Below are positions 17,542 to 26,728 of a stretch of DNA of 64,000 bases, piece after piece. The DNA lies in the NCBI RefSeq assembly GCF_002201535.1, contig NZ_NIWW01000011.1, positions 1 through 64,000 of the forward strand, in the 5' to 3' direction. The stretch comes from Lacimicrobium sp. SS2-24. GTDB lineage: Bacteria > Pseudomonadota > Gammaproteobacteria > Enterobacterales > Alteromonadaceae. The translations under genes were made by a program, and so were the position numbers. Below the pieces are notes generated by a model, which saw nothing but the letters and a program-made list of their open reading frames with translations, was not told the DNA's origin and made no database searches. Each line of letters starts with the position of its first letter. Position 1 is the first letter of the stretch.

Positions 17542-18483
17542 ATGCGACTGTTTAAGTTTGATCAAGAAATCCCCTTTATGTCACTGCGTGTGCCGGCAAT
17601 GCTCTTGTCCGCCTTCCTGGTGATCGGCTCTATCGTCTCCCTGGCGTTCAATCAGCTGAACTGGGGGCTGGATTTCACCGGCGGTACGGTCATTGAAGTG
17701 GGCTATGAGGGCGCTGCGGATCTCAGCGAGGTTCGCCGTCAGCTGCAACAAGCTGAGTTTGGCGATGCCGTGGTGCAGAATTTTGGCAGCAGTTTAGACG
17801 TGCTGATCCGACTGGCACCCCGTGAGGGGGTCAAAGCAGCCACCATGGGCGACCAGGTTATGGCAGCGCTTCGCAGCGACGGTCAGCAGGTAGAGATGCG
17901 CCGCATTGAGTTCGTCGGACCACAGGTGGGACAGGAACTCACCGAGCAGGGCGGTCTGGCCATGCTGGTGGCGCTGATCTGTATTCTGATGTACGTGGCC
18001 ATGCGTTTCGAATGGCGTTTTGGCGTCGGCTCGGTGGCGGCATTGGCGCACGATGTCATCATTACCCTGGGGTTGTTTTCAATTCTTCAGCTGGAGTTCG
18101 ATCTGACCGTACTGGCGGCGCTGCTGGCGGTGATTGGTTACTCACTGAATGACACCATCGTGGTCATGGACCGTATCCGTGAGAATTTCCGTAAACTCAG
18201 AAAAGGTTCACCTGAGGAGATCATTAACTGGTCACTGACGCAGACCTTTAACCGTACGGTGATTACCTCATTGACCACCGTGCTGGTGTTGCTGGCGTTG
18301 TTTTTCAAAGGCGGTGCGTTGATTCATGGCTTCGCAACAGCCCTGCTGATGGGTGTCATTATCGGTACCTATTCCTCTATTTATGTTGCCAGCTCGATTT
18401 CACTGGCGATGGGGATCAGCAAGGAAGATCTGATGCCACCCGAGGTGGAAAAAGAAGGTGCCGACCAGGACCCACTGGTGTAA
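17542..18483 (+). CDS. secF: Protein translocase subunit SecF
   Basis: SecF is the partner of SecD in the inner membrane. The 313 residues carry six helices. Marker segments are LNWGLDFTGGTVIEVGYEG (the GLDFTGG motif near residue 40), EFVGPQVGQELTEQGGLAML, RFEWRFGVGSVAALAHDVII, AVIGYSLNDTIVVMDRIREN (the GYS-NDT-V-DRIRE motif) and ITSLTTVLVLLALFF. The C-terminus is hydrophilic and acidic. AGGGGAA lies upstream of the ATG at 17542. It shares an operon with secD and is ended by the bidirectional terminator at 18526-18554. Confidence 0.97.
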   Translation: MRLFKFDQEIPFMSLRVPAMLLSAFLVIGSIVSLAFNQLNWGLDFTGGTVIEVGYEGAADLSEVRRQLQQAEFGDAVVQNFGSSLDVLIRLAPREGVKAATMGDQVMAALRSDGQQVEMRRIEFVGPQVGQELTEQGGLAMLVALICILMYVAMRFEWRFGVGSVAALAHDVIITLGLFSILQLEFDLTVLAALLAVIGYSLNDTIVVMDRIRENFRKLRKGSPEEIINWSLTQTFNRTVITSLTTVLVLLALFFKGGALIHGFATALLMGVIIGTYSSIYVASSISLAMGISKEDLMPPEVEKEGADQDPLV

Positions 18484-18525
18484 AGGCATACCCCTGTGGT
18501 GTAAAAGCATAAAGAGTGCAGAAAC

Positions 18526-18554
18526 AAAAAGACCGCCAACTGGCGGTCTTTTTT
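18526..18554. terminator. Bidirectional terminator between secF and suhB
   Basis: GACCGCCA (18531-18538), loop AC, TGGCGGTC (18541-18548). An A-run stands on the left and TTTTTT on the right, so it can stop transcription from both convergent genes. Confidence 0.9.
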
Positions 18555-18574
18555 ATTTAAGCCTTTAGATAGCG

Positions 18575-19354
18575 TTAGCCTTTAAATGTCTTGAGCAGGG
18601 CAGGGACCAGTTTGGTGCTACCGCAAACCAGGCTGCCGGTTTTCATGGGCTCATGGCCGCCTTTAAAATCTGTGACCAGACCACCGGCTTCCTGAATCAG
18701 CAACGCGCCCGCTGCCATATCCCAGGGCTTGAGGCCCTTTTCCCAGTAACCATCGAGTCGTCCGGCGGCCACGTAGGCCATGTCCAGTGAGGCAGAGCCA
18801 CTGCGACGGATATCACCACACTGGGGATACACTCTGGAGAACAACTGCATTGACTCCTGCAATTCTTTTTCTTTGTTTTTGAACGGGAAGGCGGTGGCTA
18901 GCAGGCTGCCTCTGAGCTCTTTGGCATTTGAACAGCGAATACGATAACCATTGAGCTGAGCGCTGGCGCCGCGACTGGCAGTGAACAGTTCATTGCGGAT
19001 GGGATCAAAGACCACGCCCTGGTCAAGACGACCCTTGTGCATCAGTGCAATGGAAACGGCGAAGTGCGGTACGCCACGAACAAAGTTGGTGGTGCCATCC
19101 AGCGGGTCGATGATCCATTTAAAATCGTCGTCCCCTTCAATCACGCCCCCTTCTTCACCCACAAAGCTGTGGTTGGGGTAGGATTGCTGGATCTTATTGA
19201 TGATGGCCTGTTCCGCTTCTTTGTCGACACGGGTTACGTAATCATTTTCCGATTTGGATTCGGTCATCAGATCGTCACGGTGTTCAAAACCCTGAGCGAT
19301 AATATTTCCAGCCACGCGCGCGGCGCGCACGGCAATATTGAGCATTGCATGCAT
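18575..19354 (-). CDS. suhB: Inositol-1-monophosphatase / rRNA antitermination factor SuhB
   Basis: A 259-residue inositol monophosphatase-family protein. Motif 1 is FVGEEGG with WIIDPLDGTTNFVRGVPHF, the metal-binding Asp/Glu cluster near residues 65-95. Motif 2 is KPWDMAAGALLIQEAGG near 215. The start MHAMLNIAVRAARVAGNIIA closely matches E. coli SuhB, which also acts with NusA/NusG in rRNA operon antitermination. It is opposite to trmJ (254 bp apart) and convergent with secF, the usual arrangement in gammaproteobacteria. No clear ribosome binding site: the sequence before the ATG at 19354 is TGACTTGTT. Assignment is firm. Confidence 0.96.
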   Translation of the reverse strand: MHAMLNIAVRAARVAGNIIAQGFEHRDDLMTESKSENDYVTRVDKEAEQAIINKIQQSYPNHSFVGEEGGVIEGDDDFKWIIDPLDGTTNFVRGVPHFAVSIALMHKGRLDQGVVFDPIRNELFTASRGASAQLNGYRIRCSNAKELRGSLLATAFPFKNKEKELQESMQLFSRVYPQCGDIRRSGSASLDMAYVAAGRLDGYWEKGLKPWDMAAGALLIQEAGGLVTDFKGGHEPMKTGSLVCGSTKLVPALLKTFKG

Positions 19355-19607
19355 AACAAGTCACCATCAATTGTAAAAGAACAAACAGATACCAGAGCGC
19401 TTCACATATCGGCAGTTGAACCGCTGATGTGTTAGCAGACAGCTTAACTGTCCGGGTATCTCTTTTGGGCTGGCGAAAAAACAGCCAGCAAAGAAACCGG
19501 CGCGCAGTCTAGCAGAGACTACGAATAATGCAATGCCCCTGTGCCAGTCCCGGCTGAGTCTGTGCTATGATCGCGGCCACATTTTTCAGATAAACCGTCA
19601 TGAACAC

Positions 19608-20339
19608 ATGCATAATATTCGTGTAGTACTGGTCAATACCTCCCATACCGGCAACATTGGCTCAGCCGCCCGGGCTATGAAAACCATGGGGCTGTCTGAA
19701 CTGTACCTCGTTGATCCGGTTAAAGCACCGGACGGCCAGGCCAGTGCGCTGGCTGCCGGCGCCGGTGATATTCTGGCGAACTGTCAGATTGTGCCTGATC
19801 TTGAACAGGCGGTGGCGGACTGTGGCCTGGTAGTGGGCACCAGCGCCCGTTCCCGCACCCTGTCATGGCCCATGCTGGATGCCAGAGAGTGTGGCCTGAA
19901 GCTGGTGGAAGAGGCGGCGCAGTATCCTGTGGCCCTGGTTTTTGGCCGCGAGAATAACGGACTGAGTAACGAAGAATTACAGCAATGCCATTTTCACGTC
20001 TGTATTCCGGCTAATCCGGAGTACAGTTCTTTGAATCTTGCCGCGGCCGTGCAGACCTTGTGTTATGAAGTGCGTATGGCCGATTTGGCGCGCCAGAATC
20101 AGTCCGAGATGGCACCATCTGAAGAGGGACAGTACCCTTTGACCCGGGAGCTGGAAGGTTTTTATAGTCATTTGGAACAAACCCTAAATAAAACGAATTT
20201 TATTGTTGCCAAGCATCCGGGTATGGTGATGACTAAATTACGCCGCTTGTTTAATCGGGCAAGGCCAGAGGCGCAGGAGTTGAATATTCTGCGCGGGATT
20301 CTGGCGTCAGTGGACAAGCGGATTGACAGTCAGGACTAG
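19608..20339 (+). CDS. trmJ: tRNA (cytidine/uridine-32-2'-O)-methyltransferase
   Basis: A 243-residue SPOUT-class methyltransferase that modifies the ribose of nucleotide 32 in several tRNAs. It shows [20 protein letters not shown] at the start, [34 protein letters not shown], and the knotted SAM site [19 protein letters not shown] followed by [20 protein letters not shown]. All are conserved in TrmJ. The ATG at 19608 begins at the family start; an upstream ATG (19533) would add 25 unrelated residues. It precedes cysE by 14 bp, in the trmJ-cysE-iscR order common in gammaproteobacteria. Confidence 0.96.
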   Translation: MHNIRVVLVNTSHTGNIGSAARAMKTMGLSELYLVDPVKAPDGQASALAAGAGDILANCQIVPDLEQAVADCGLVVGTSARSRTLSWPMLDARECGLKLVEEAAQYPVALVFGRENNGLSNEELQQCHFHVCIPANPEYSSLNLAAAVQTLCYEVRMADLARQNQSEMAPSEEGQYPLTRELEGFYSHLEQTLNKTNFIVAKHPGMVMTKLRRLFNRARPEAQELNILRGILASVDKRIDSQD

Positions 20340-20353
20340 AGCCCAGAGACATT

Positions 20354-21157
20354 ATGTTTGAGCGCATAAAAGAAGATATCCAGAGTGTTTTTCACCGTGA
20401 TCCGGCGGCACGGACCACCTTTGAAGTGTTGACTACCTATCCGGGATTGCACGCCATTTGGGTGCACCGGCTGAGTCACAAGCTCTGGCGCGCAAACTGG
20501 AAGTGGCTGGCCCGGGCATTGTCTAATCTGGCACGCTGGCTTACCGGCATTGAAATCCATCCGGGGGCCACACTGGGACGCCGTTTCTTTATCGACCATG
20601 GTATGGGCGTGGTCATCGGTGAAACCGCCGAGATTGGTGACGATGTCACCCTGTATCATGGGGTGACACTGGGCGGGACCAGCTGGAATGCGGGCAAGCG
20701 CCACCCGACGCTGAAGAACAATGTGGTGGTGGGCGCCGGCGCCAAGGTGCTGGGCCCCATTACCATCGGGGAGGGGGCCAAAGTGGGCTCAAACTCCGTG
20801 GTGGTCAAAGATGTACCCGATGATGCCACGGTAGTGGGGATCCCCGGACGGATCGTTGCTCAGGTCCAGGATCAGCAAAAAGCCAATGACAGAGACCGCA
20901 TCGCCCGTAAATATGGCTTTGATGCCTATGCAGTGTCACCAGACAATCCGGATCCGGTGGCCAATGCGATTGGCCGCATGTTGGATCATGTCCATCTGAT
21001 TGACACTAAAGTAGAAGACATGTGCAAAGCCATTAATAAGATGGGTGGCGATGTGTGCGCCGACTCGCTGCCGAGTATCGATTTGGATGATTTTGAAGGA
21101 CTGGAACCCGAGCAGCATAAGAATGTGCAGCCGGAAGGCTTCGATCCGAAAATATAG
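20354..21157 (+). CDS. cysE: Serine O-acetyltransferase
   Basis: CysE makes O-acetylserine, the first step of cysteine synthesis. At 267 residues it is near the usual length. An alpha-helical N-terminal domain is followed by the left-handed beta-helix: [20 protein letters not shown] with [20 protein letters not shown], then [20 protein letters not shown] and GIPGRIV. The catalytic histidine lies in FIDHGM. The C-terminal tail is long ([20 protein letters not shown] to QPEGFDPKI); it differs from the short inhibitor-binding E. coli tail. ATG at 20354 with AGAGAC upstream. Linking cysteine synthesis to the adjacent iscR-iscS genes makes metabolic sense. Confidence 0.95.
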   Translation: MFERIKEDIQSVFHRDPAARTTFEVLTTYPGLHAIWVHRLSHKLWRANWKWLARALSNLARWLTGIEIHPGATLGRRFFIDHGMGVVIGETAEIGDDVTLYHGVTLGGTSWNAGKRHPTLKNNVVVGAGAKVLGPITIGEGAKVGSNSVVVKDVPDDATVVGIPGRIVAQVQDQQKANDRDRIARKYGFDAYAVSPDNPDPVANAIGRMLDHVHLIDTKVEDMCKAINKMGGDVCADSLPSIDLDDFEGLEPEQHKNVQPEGFDPKI

Positions 21158-21183
21158 CCCTGGGTGTGATTCCACCGGACTGA

Positions 21184-21233
21184 ATACTTGAGTGTTTTGG
21201 TGGGATATATACTTTACTAAATTAGTCGGGTAT
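21184..21233 (+). promoter_or_regulatory. Tandem IscR type-1-like sites in the iscR promoter
   Basis: The 25 bases at 21209-21233 match the IscR type-1 consensus (ATASYYGACTRWWWYAGTCRRSTAT, as I recall it) at 24 of 25 positions, counted by eye. The 25 bases at 21184-21208 match at 21 of 25 and abut the first site. E. coli iscR also has two adjacent type-1 sites. TTGAGT (21188-21193), a likely -35, lies inside the left site; TATACT (21208-21213) or the overlapping bases give the -10. Holo-IscR should repress here, giving feedback by cluster status. Confidence 0.85.
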
Positions 21234-21271
21234 GGCATGCTTTCTGGCATCAAAATGCACAGGCTAAGGGC

Positions 21272-21751
21272 ATGAAACTAACATCAAAAGGTCGATATGC
21301 AGTGACAGCCATGCTCGACGTGGCGCTGCACTCACAGCGAGGTCCTGTGCCTCTGGCTGATATTTCCGAGCGTCAGGAAATCTCTCTTTCGTATCTCGAA
21401 CAATTGTTCTCCCGGCTACGCCGTGAACAGCTGGTTTCCAGCGTCAGAGGCCCCGGCGGCGGGTATAAACTGGGACGCAATGCCACAGAGATTTCGGTCG
21501 GGGAAGTGATTCGCGCCGTGGATGAATCCGTCGACGCCACCCGCTGCAGTGGAAAGTCTGACTGTCAGGGGGGCGAGCGTTGTCTTACCCATAGCCTGTG
21601 GAGCGATCTCAGCGATCGTATTGCGGATTTCCTCAACAGCATTACCCTGGGTGAACTCATGGCCAAGCAGGACATCAAACAGGTGGCGCTGCGTCAGGAC
21701 ACCAATAAGCACCAGGCCGATGCCGGAATGAAGATTACCCTACAAGTTTAA
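21272..21751 (+). CDS. iscR: Fe-S cluster-sensing transcriptional regulator IscR
   Basis: A 159-residue Rrf2-family repressor. The winged helix is [40 protein letters not shown] and [15 protein letters not shown]. The [2Fe-2S] ligands are present at the E. coli positions: Cys92, Cys98, Cys104 ([14 protein letters not shown]) and His107. The holo form binds type-1 sites and represses; apo and holo forms bind type-2 sites. Two type-1-like sites precede this gene and one lies at the sufB promoter, so it likely controls itself, iscS and the suf operon. AAGGG precedes the ATG at 21272. iscS starts 14 bp after its stop. Confidence 0.97.
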   Translation: MKLTSKGRYAVTAMLDVALHSQRGPVPLADISERQEISLSYLEQLFSRLRREQLVSSVRGPGGGYKLGRNATEISVGEVIRAVDESVDATRCSGKSDCQGGERCLTHSLWSDLSDRIADFLNSITLGELMAKQDIKQVALRQDTNKHQADAGMKITLQV

Positions 21752-21765
21752 GTCGTAGCCAGAGT

Positions 21766-22929
21766 ATGAAAAAGCCTGTTTATTTGGATTATGCTGCCAC
21801 CACTCCCGTTGATCCGGCGGTGGCGCAAAAGATGGCCGCGTGCCTCACGCTGGATGGCGTGTTTGGTAATCCGGCGTCCCGTTCACATCGCTATGGCTGG
21901 CAGGCAGAAGAGGCCGTAGAGGTTGCCCGCAGTCAGATTGCTGAACTGGTCAATGCCGATCCCCGCGAAATTGTGTTCACCTCCGGCGCCACCGAATCAG
22001 ATAACCTTGCCATCAAAGGTGCCGCCCGCTTTTATCTGCACAAAGGTCGTCACATTGTGACCCTGAGTACAGAACACAAAGCCGTACTGGACACCTGTAT
22101 CGCGCTGGAAGAAGAAGGTTTTGAGGTAACCTATCTGGATCCTGAACCCGACGGATTGCTGGACCTACACAAGTTTCGTTCGGCCCTTCGCCCCGACACC
22201 ATCCTGGCCTCTGTGATGCAGGTCAATAATGAAACCGGTGTGGTACAGGATATTGCTGCGGTAGGTCAGATTTGCCGTGAGCATGAGGTACTGTTGCATG
22301 TGGATGCAGCACAGAGTACGGGCAAAGTCAGCATCGATTTGCAGCAACTGCCTGTTGATCTCATGTCTTTCTCTGCACACAAGACTTACGGTCCCAAGGG
22401 CATAGGTGCGTTATATGTGCGTCGTCAGCCACGCATACAATTGCAGGCGCTGATCCACGGTGGTGGTCATGAACGTGGAATGCGCTCAGGCACACTGGCG
22501 ACCCATCAGATAGTCGGCATGGGAGAAGCCTTTGCACTGGCCGGTGAGCTGATGGCGTCAGAAAATCAGCGTATTCTGGCGTTACGACAGCGACTCTGGC
22601 AGGGGATTCGTGACATTGAAGGTATCGGCCTCAACGGTAATGAGCAGGCTCGGGTTGCGGGCAACCTGAATATCAGCTTTGCCGGCGTGGATGGTGAGGC
22701 CCTGTTAATGGCCTTGCAGGAGATTGCGGTATCCAGTGGCTCGGCCTGTGCCTCTGCCAGCATGGAACCCTCCTATGTACTCAAAGCGTTAGGTTTGTCT
22801 GATCAACTGGCGCACAGCTCGATCCGTCTGTCTATTGGGCGTTTTACCACGCAAGAAGACATTGACTTTGCCATTGAGCATATTAATCAGACGCTCACGA
22901 CATTGCACAAGATGACGGTTAGCTGGTAA
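21766..22929 (+). CDS. iscS: Cysteine desulfurase IscS with shortened C-terminus
   Basis: A PLP enzyme that takes sulfur from cysteine and passes it on as persulfide. Key parts are at the same numbers as in E. coli IscS: Lys206 in [12 protein letters not shown] binds PLP, His104 in [10 protein letters not shown] stacks on it, and Cys328 in [15 protein letters not shown] carries the persulfide. The chain has 387 residues, against 404 in E. coli. It ends [11 protein letters not shown] and lacks the last sixteen or so residues, a region implicated in IscU contact. No iscU, iscA, hscB, hscA or fdx follows; after 168 bp comes a LytTR regulator. It probably also supplies sulfur for tRNA thiolation. 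Co-transcribed with iscR. Confidence 0.95.
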   Translation: MKKPVYLDYAATTPVDPAVAQKMAACLTLDGVFGNPASRSHRYGWQAEEAVEVARSQIAELVNADPREIVFTSGATESDNLAIKGAARFYLHKGRHIVTLSTEHKAVLDTCIALEEEGFEVTYLDPEPDGLLDLHKFRSALRPDTILASVMQVNNETGVVQDIAAVGQICREHEVLLHVDAAQSTGKVSIDLQQLPVDLMSFSAHKTYGPKGIGALYVRRQPRIQLQALIHGGGHERGMRSGTLATHQIVGMGEAFALAGELMASENQRILALRQRLWQGIRDIEGIGLNGNEQARVAGNLNISFAGVDGEALLMALQEIAVSSGSACASASMEPSYVLKALGLSDQLAHSSIRLSIGRFTTQEDIDFAIEHINQTLTTLHKMTVSW

Positions 22930-23004
22930 AGGCTGTTGGACAGCTCCGTCGTTTCCCCGCTTTTGATATGGCTATGGGCCGATTAGCCAGCTTCAGAGCG
23001 GGTG

Positions 23005-23045
23005 TTACACAGGCATCACAAGTGCGTATAATGGATTTATCCATT
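23005..23045 (+). promoter_or_regulatory. Promoter of the LytTR/molybdenum-hydroxylase genes with inverted repeat
   Basis: TTACAC (23005-23010), 16 bp, TATAAT (23027-23032) forms a sigma-70-like promoter. The inverted repeat AATGGAT-TT-ATCCATT (23030-23045) starts inside the -10 and covers the expected transcription start, a classic repressor position. LytTR proteins usually bind direct repeats, so a different regulator, or an unusual site, is possible. Confidence 0.55.
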
Positions 23046-23097
23046 GTATTCGACAGCGCATCGCTTCAAGGGCGGCGCTATATTGACAGGCATGGTC

Positions 23098-23901
23098 ATG
23101 GAGAAGATTGATAACCTGCAGGTCTGGCCATCACAGAAAACCTTGCTTCAGCTTTTCGTTATATGGTGCATCGCGCTATCCGCCACCACTTTGTATTGCT
23201 ATAGCCACGGCCTTGTCTCCAGTGACGGACAACCAGACTTAGTTTTTTCCCTACGCTGGGCATTTGAGATCCTGCTTTTCTGGCTACTGGCTTTGCCTGT
23301 GCTGCTCAGTCTGTGCGAGCAGGTTTTACCTGTGGTAAGTGTCACCAAAAGGCTGGCGATGTTGGTGGGGTTGGCGGTGACCACCAGCCTGATGGGGTTT
23401 TCAGTACAACTATTGATATGGTGGCCCGAAAGCCTCTCCAGCATACTCTACCTCAGCTATCAGTATCTACCTAAAGCGCTCATTGCCAGTGGCGTCATCA
23501 TACTCATGGCGGTGGTCCGGGACCTCAGATCAAAGACACTGGTTAAAGAAAAAAAGGCGGAGCAGGTGATACAACCCGGCTCGCAACTACTGGTGATGGC
23601 GGGGGCAGATCAGAAGCTAATCGACATTAACAACGTGATATACGTCCAATCATCGGGAAATTACCTGGAATTGTTCAGCCAGGGTAAAAGTTATCTGTAC
23701 CGGGCGACGTTAAGCTCCATGGCTGAAAAGTTGCAGAGCCACAGCTTTATCCGCATTCATCGTCAATATCTGGTGAATACACGGTGGATTGACACACTGA
23801 TGACTCAAAAAACCGGTCAGCTTGTGGTGCGCATGTCTGACGGTTCCTTATTACCTGTGGGACGTAATTTTAAAGCCGCCCTTTCACAGTTTAAAATCTG
23901 A
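23098..23901 (+). CDS. Membrane-anchored LytTR-type DNA-binding protein
   Basis: A 267-residue protein. Four transmembrane helices occupy roughly residues 15-150 (LFVIWCIALSATTLYCYSHG, WAFEILLFWLLALPVLLSLC, LAMLVGLAVTTSLMGFSVQL, YLPKALIASGVIILMAVVRD). A C-terminal LytTR domain follows (DINNVIYVQSSGNYLELFSQ, SLSSMAEKL-type SSMAEKLQSHSFIRIHRQYL, RMSDGSLLPVGRNFKAALSQ). Such proteins sense membrane or extracellular signals and bind DNA directly, without a histidine kinase. The ATG at 23098 has ACAGG at good spacing; ATG 23092 is also possible. It lies upstream of, and in line with, the molybdenum hydroxylase genes, and may control them. Confidence 0.88.
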   Translation: MEKIDNLQVWPSQKTLLQLFVIWCIALSATTLYCYSHGLVSSDGQPDLVFSLRWAFEILLFWLLALPVLLSLCEQVLPVVSVTKRLAMLVGLAVTTSLMGFSVQLLIWWPESLSSILYLSYQYLPKALIASGVIILMAVVRDLRSKTLVKEKKAEQVIQPGSQLLVMAGADQKLIDINNVIYVQSSGNYLELFSQGKSYLYRATLSSMAEKLQSHSFIRIHRQYLVNTRWIDTLMTQKTGQLVVRMSDGSLLPVGRNFKAALSQFKI

Positions 23902-24009
23902 GCCTGTCGTCTGTCACGGCTATCGGTTGTTTGTCACTGGAGCGTTGTCTAACGGGCTTCTTGCGAGTTTACTGGCTTCTGAACAGGTGAATTCTTCAGG
24001 AGCCGAATC

Positions 24010-26181
24010 TTGGTTACACGCCGCCGATTTATCACAGCCAGCTTTCAACTGGCGCTGGGCCTCAGCCTAAGCGCTTATCTTCCCCCCGTGCGCGGTAAGC
24101 AGCTTGGGACAGCCCCTGCGGCCGGGTCACTGGAACCCAATATTTACCTGAAAGTTCTGCCCAATAACGAAGTGCACTTCTGGGTTAAAAAGGCGGAAAT
24201 GGGCCAGCATGTGCATACGGCATTAACGCAAATCGCCATGGATGAACTGGGTGCTGATTTAAAGCAGGTCCGGGTGCATATGGCAGACACCCGGTCACCT
24301 TTTAGCAACATATTTACCGGCGCAAGCTGGTCCATACCCGGTCACTGGGTGCCCTTGCGTCAACTGATGGCCAATGCCCGGTTTCTGTTGGAATCTGCAG
24401 CCGCTCAGATCTGGCAATGCCCGAAGGAGCAATGCTTGGCCATAGCAGGTGAGGTGGTGCACCAGCTGGGTGGGCAGCGACTCAGTTTTGGTGAGTTGGT
24501 TTCTGTGGCTCGTCAGCTCAGCGCTGTGGACAACGCCCCCTTGCGACCAAGCAAGGATTATCAGTATATCGGCACAAATATGGGCCGGCTCGACACTAAC
24601 CAGATCGTTACAGGGCAAGCCCAATATGCGGCAGACCTTTCGGTCGACAATATGCTTTGTGCCAGTATCGTCCATCCCCCGTTACCGGGCTATAAGCTGA
24701 AAGGATGGGATATCTCTCGCCTGAAAGCCGACCCGCGACTATATAAACAAGTCGAACTGGTGGCACTGGAGAACGCGCTCGCCATTGTCTGCCAGCACCA
24801 ATGGCCTGCGCTTGTTGCTAAAGATAAGATCGATGTTGTTTGGGAGTCGCCAACTGACACGGCGGTTGATGATGTCTGGCTGCAACAACAGATGGAGTAC
24901 GCGCTGGCACAGCCTGGCATCGTCTGTCGTCAGCAAGAGTCGGTAATACAGTCATCTGACGCACACACATTCAGTGCCGAGTACTACTTGCCTTTTGTCG
25001 CCCATGTCCCGATGGAGCCGCCAGTTGCCCTTGCCTCAGTATTCGAAAACCGGGCTGAAGTCTGGGCGCCTACGCAAACCGCCAGTCAAGCGCAAAGTGA
25101 GATTGCTCAGTTTCTGAACCTGGATGCTGACAATGTTGTGGTCCACACCACACTGATCGGCGGTGGCTTTGGTCGTAAGCTGAAAAATGATTTCGTCATG
25201 GATGCGGTGCGCATCTCCCAAAAACTCAAGCGTCCGATCAAACTGCAGTGGACCAGGGAAAACGATATCAAAAACGGCTTCCTGCGCCCTTATGGAAAGG
25301 ATAGGGTGCAGGTGGCTCTGGATGAGCGGGGCTACCCGTCAAATCTGGACATTAAGGCGGCGTCCCCCAGCATTCTGGCTAAAACAGATCACCAACACTT
25401 CAAGAATGGACTGGACTGGTCGGCGGTGATGGGCCTGCGCAGCATTCCCTACCACGTCCCGAATCTGCGTCTGAGCCATCAGTTAATCGACTTACCCCAA
25501 GTCAACCTGGTAGCTTGGCGAGGTACCTTCGCCAATCATCACTGTTTTGCCATCGAATCGCTGATGGATGAGCTGGCATACCTTGCCAGGCAGGATCCTT
25601 TGGAGTACCGACTGAAGCTGTTACAGGCAGATACCAAAGTCGAACATTTCCTGGACAGTGATATTGAAATTGAACACAAGAAGTTAAAGCGAGTCCTGAC
25701 CAAAGTCGCTGATATGATGCAGTGGAAAACACGTAAGCAAGCCAGTCAACCGGGCACTGGCCTGGGTATTGCCTGCCATTGCTACGACACTCATGCCTAT
25801 GCAGCCCATATTGTCGAGGTAGAAGTGGCCGGCCAAAACATTAAGGTTAAAAAAGTGGCCTGTGCATTTGATGTGGGGGTGGCCATTAACCCGGATGGTG
25901 TCAGGGCGCAGCTTGAAGGCAGTATCGTATTTGGGCTCAGCTCGGCGCTTTACAATGAGATCCACTTCGAAAACGGGGCTATCAGAGAATCTAATTTCCA
26001 TGACCATCCGGTTCTGCGTCACCATGAAATGCCTGAGATCGATATCCACCTTTTCACTGATGGTGACACACCTGCCGGCGTCGGCGAGTGCGGTTTACCC
26101 TCTGTGAGCCCCGCATTAACCAACGCTATATTCGATGCCAGTGGTATCCGCGTCCGGTCCTTACCCGTGAAACTAGTCTGA
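24010..26181 (+). CDS. Tat-exported molybdenum hydroxylase, large (molybdopterin-binding) subunit
   Basis: A 723-residue xanthine-dehydrogenase/isoquinoline-1-oxidoreductase beta-type subunit. The N-terminus TRRRFITASFQLALGLSLSA is a twin-arginine signal, so the cofactor-loaded enzyme should be exported folded. Molybdopterin-binding stretches include GGFGRKLKNDFVMDAV, PVALASVFENRAEVWAPTQT and VACAFDVGVAINPDG. The catalytic glutamate motif is GVGECGLPSVSPALTNAIFD near the C-terminus. The start is a TTG at 24010, supported by AGGAG seven bases before it; no good ATG exists upstream in frame. The 2Fe-2S subunit gene follows 14 bp later. No FAD subunit is present, as in isoquinoline-type enzymes. 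The substrate cannot be told from the sequence. Electrons would go to an unidentified acceptor, since no cytochrome c gene is adjacent. Confidence 0.9.
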   Translation: MVTRRRFITASFQLALGLSLSAYLPPVRGKQLGTAPAAGSLEPNIYLKVLPNNEVHFWVKKAEMGQHVHTALTQIAMDELGADLKQVRVHMADTRSPFSNIFTGASWSIPGHWVPLRQLMANARFLLESAAAQIWQCPKEQCLAIAGEVVHQLGGQRLSFGELVSVARQLSAVDNAPLRPSKDYQYIGTNMGRLDTNQIVTGQAQYAADLSVDNMLCASIVHPPLPGYKLKGWDISRLKADPRLYKQVELVALENALAIVCQHQWPALVAKDKIDVVWESPTDTAVDDVWLQQQMEYALAQPGIVCRQQESVIQSSDAHTFSAEYYLPFVAHVPMEPPVALASVFENRAEVWAPTQTASQAQSEIAQFLNLDADNVVVHTTLIGGGFGRKLKNDFVMDAVRISQKLKRPIKLQWTRENDIKNGFLRPYGKDRVQVALDERGYPSNLDIKAASPSILAKTDHQHFKNGLDWSAVMGLRSIPYHVPNLRLSHQLIDLPQVNLVAWRGTFANHHCFAIESLMDELAYLARQDPLEYRLKLLQADTKVEHFLDSDIEIEHKKLKRVLTKVADMMQWKTRKQASQPGTGLGIACHCYDTHAYAAHIVEVEVAGQNIKVKKVACAFDVGVAINPDGVRAQLEGSIVFGLSSALYNEIHFENGAIRESNFHDHPVLRHHEMPEIDIHLFTDGDTPAGVGECGLPSVSPALTNAIFDASGIRVRSLPVKLV

Positions 26182-26195
26182 GCAGGAGTGAATCT

Positions 26196-26660
26196 ATGGC
26201 CACAATTACCGTCAATAACCAACCGATTGAGGTGGACGATAACGATCAGACCCCATTGCTTTGGTTGGTGAGAGAGAAGTTGCAATTGACCGGGACAAAG
26301 TTCGGCTGCGGACAAGGGCTGTGTGGGGCCTGCACATTGTTGGTAAATGACAGCGCGGTACGCGCTTGCATCACCCCGGTTTCCAGTGTACTGGGCCAGT
26401 CGATTACCACCATAGAAGGACTCAGTGAGCAGGGTGAGCACCCATTACAAAAAGCCTGGCTGGAGCATCGTGTACCGCAATGTGGCTATTGCCAATCCGG
26501 TCAAATCATGTCGGCTGCTGCTTTACTTAAGGTCGATGCACATCCAAACAGAGAGACCATTAAAAGTCATATGACCGGGAATATTTGTCGTTGTGGCACT
26601 TACAGTCGGATTACGGATGCGATCGAAAGCGTTGTGCAATCTGATTTAACTGAGCGTTAG
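26196..26660 (+). CDS. [2Fe-2S] small subunit of the molybdenum hydroxylase
   Basis: A 154-residue protein with two [2Fe-2S] clusters. The plant-ferredoxin-type cluster is KFGCGQGLCGACTLLVND with CITPVSSVLGQ. The second, all-helical cluster is RVPQCGYCQSGQIM and GNICRCGTYSRI. All eight cysteines typical of the xanthine-oxidase small subunit are present. AGGAG precedes the ATG at 26196 by a good distance; an earlier ATG in frame (26088) lies within the large-subunit gene and is unlikely. It has no Tat signal and should be carried with the large subunit. The order large-then-small is the reverse of the usual iorA-iorB order. The stop is 68 bp from the convergent sufE gene. Confidence 0.93.
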   Translation: MATITVNNQPIEVDDNDQTPLLWLVREKLQLTGTKFGCGQGLCGACTLLVNDSAVRACITPVSSVLGQSITTIEGLSEQGEHPLQKAWLEHRVPQCGYCQSGQIMSAAALLKVDAHPNRETIKSHMTGNICRCGTYSRITDAIESVVQSDLTER

Positions 26661-26728
26661 CATTCAATACAGCCAGATAGAAATCGACAACCAGTGTGAT
26701 GACTTATCAAAGACAGAGACGAGAGCTG

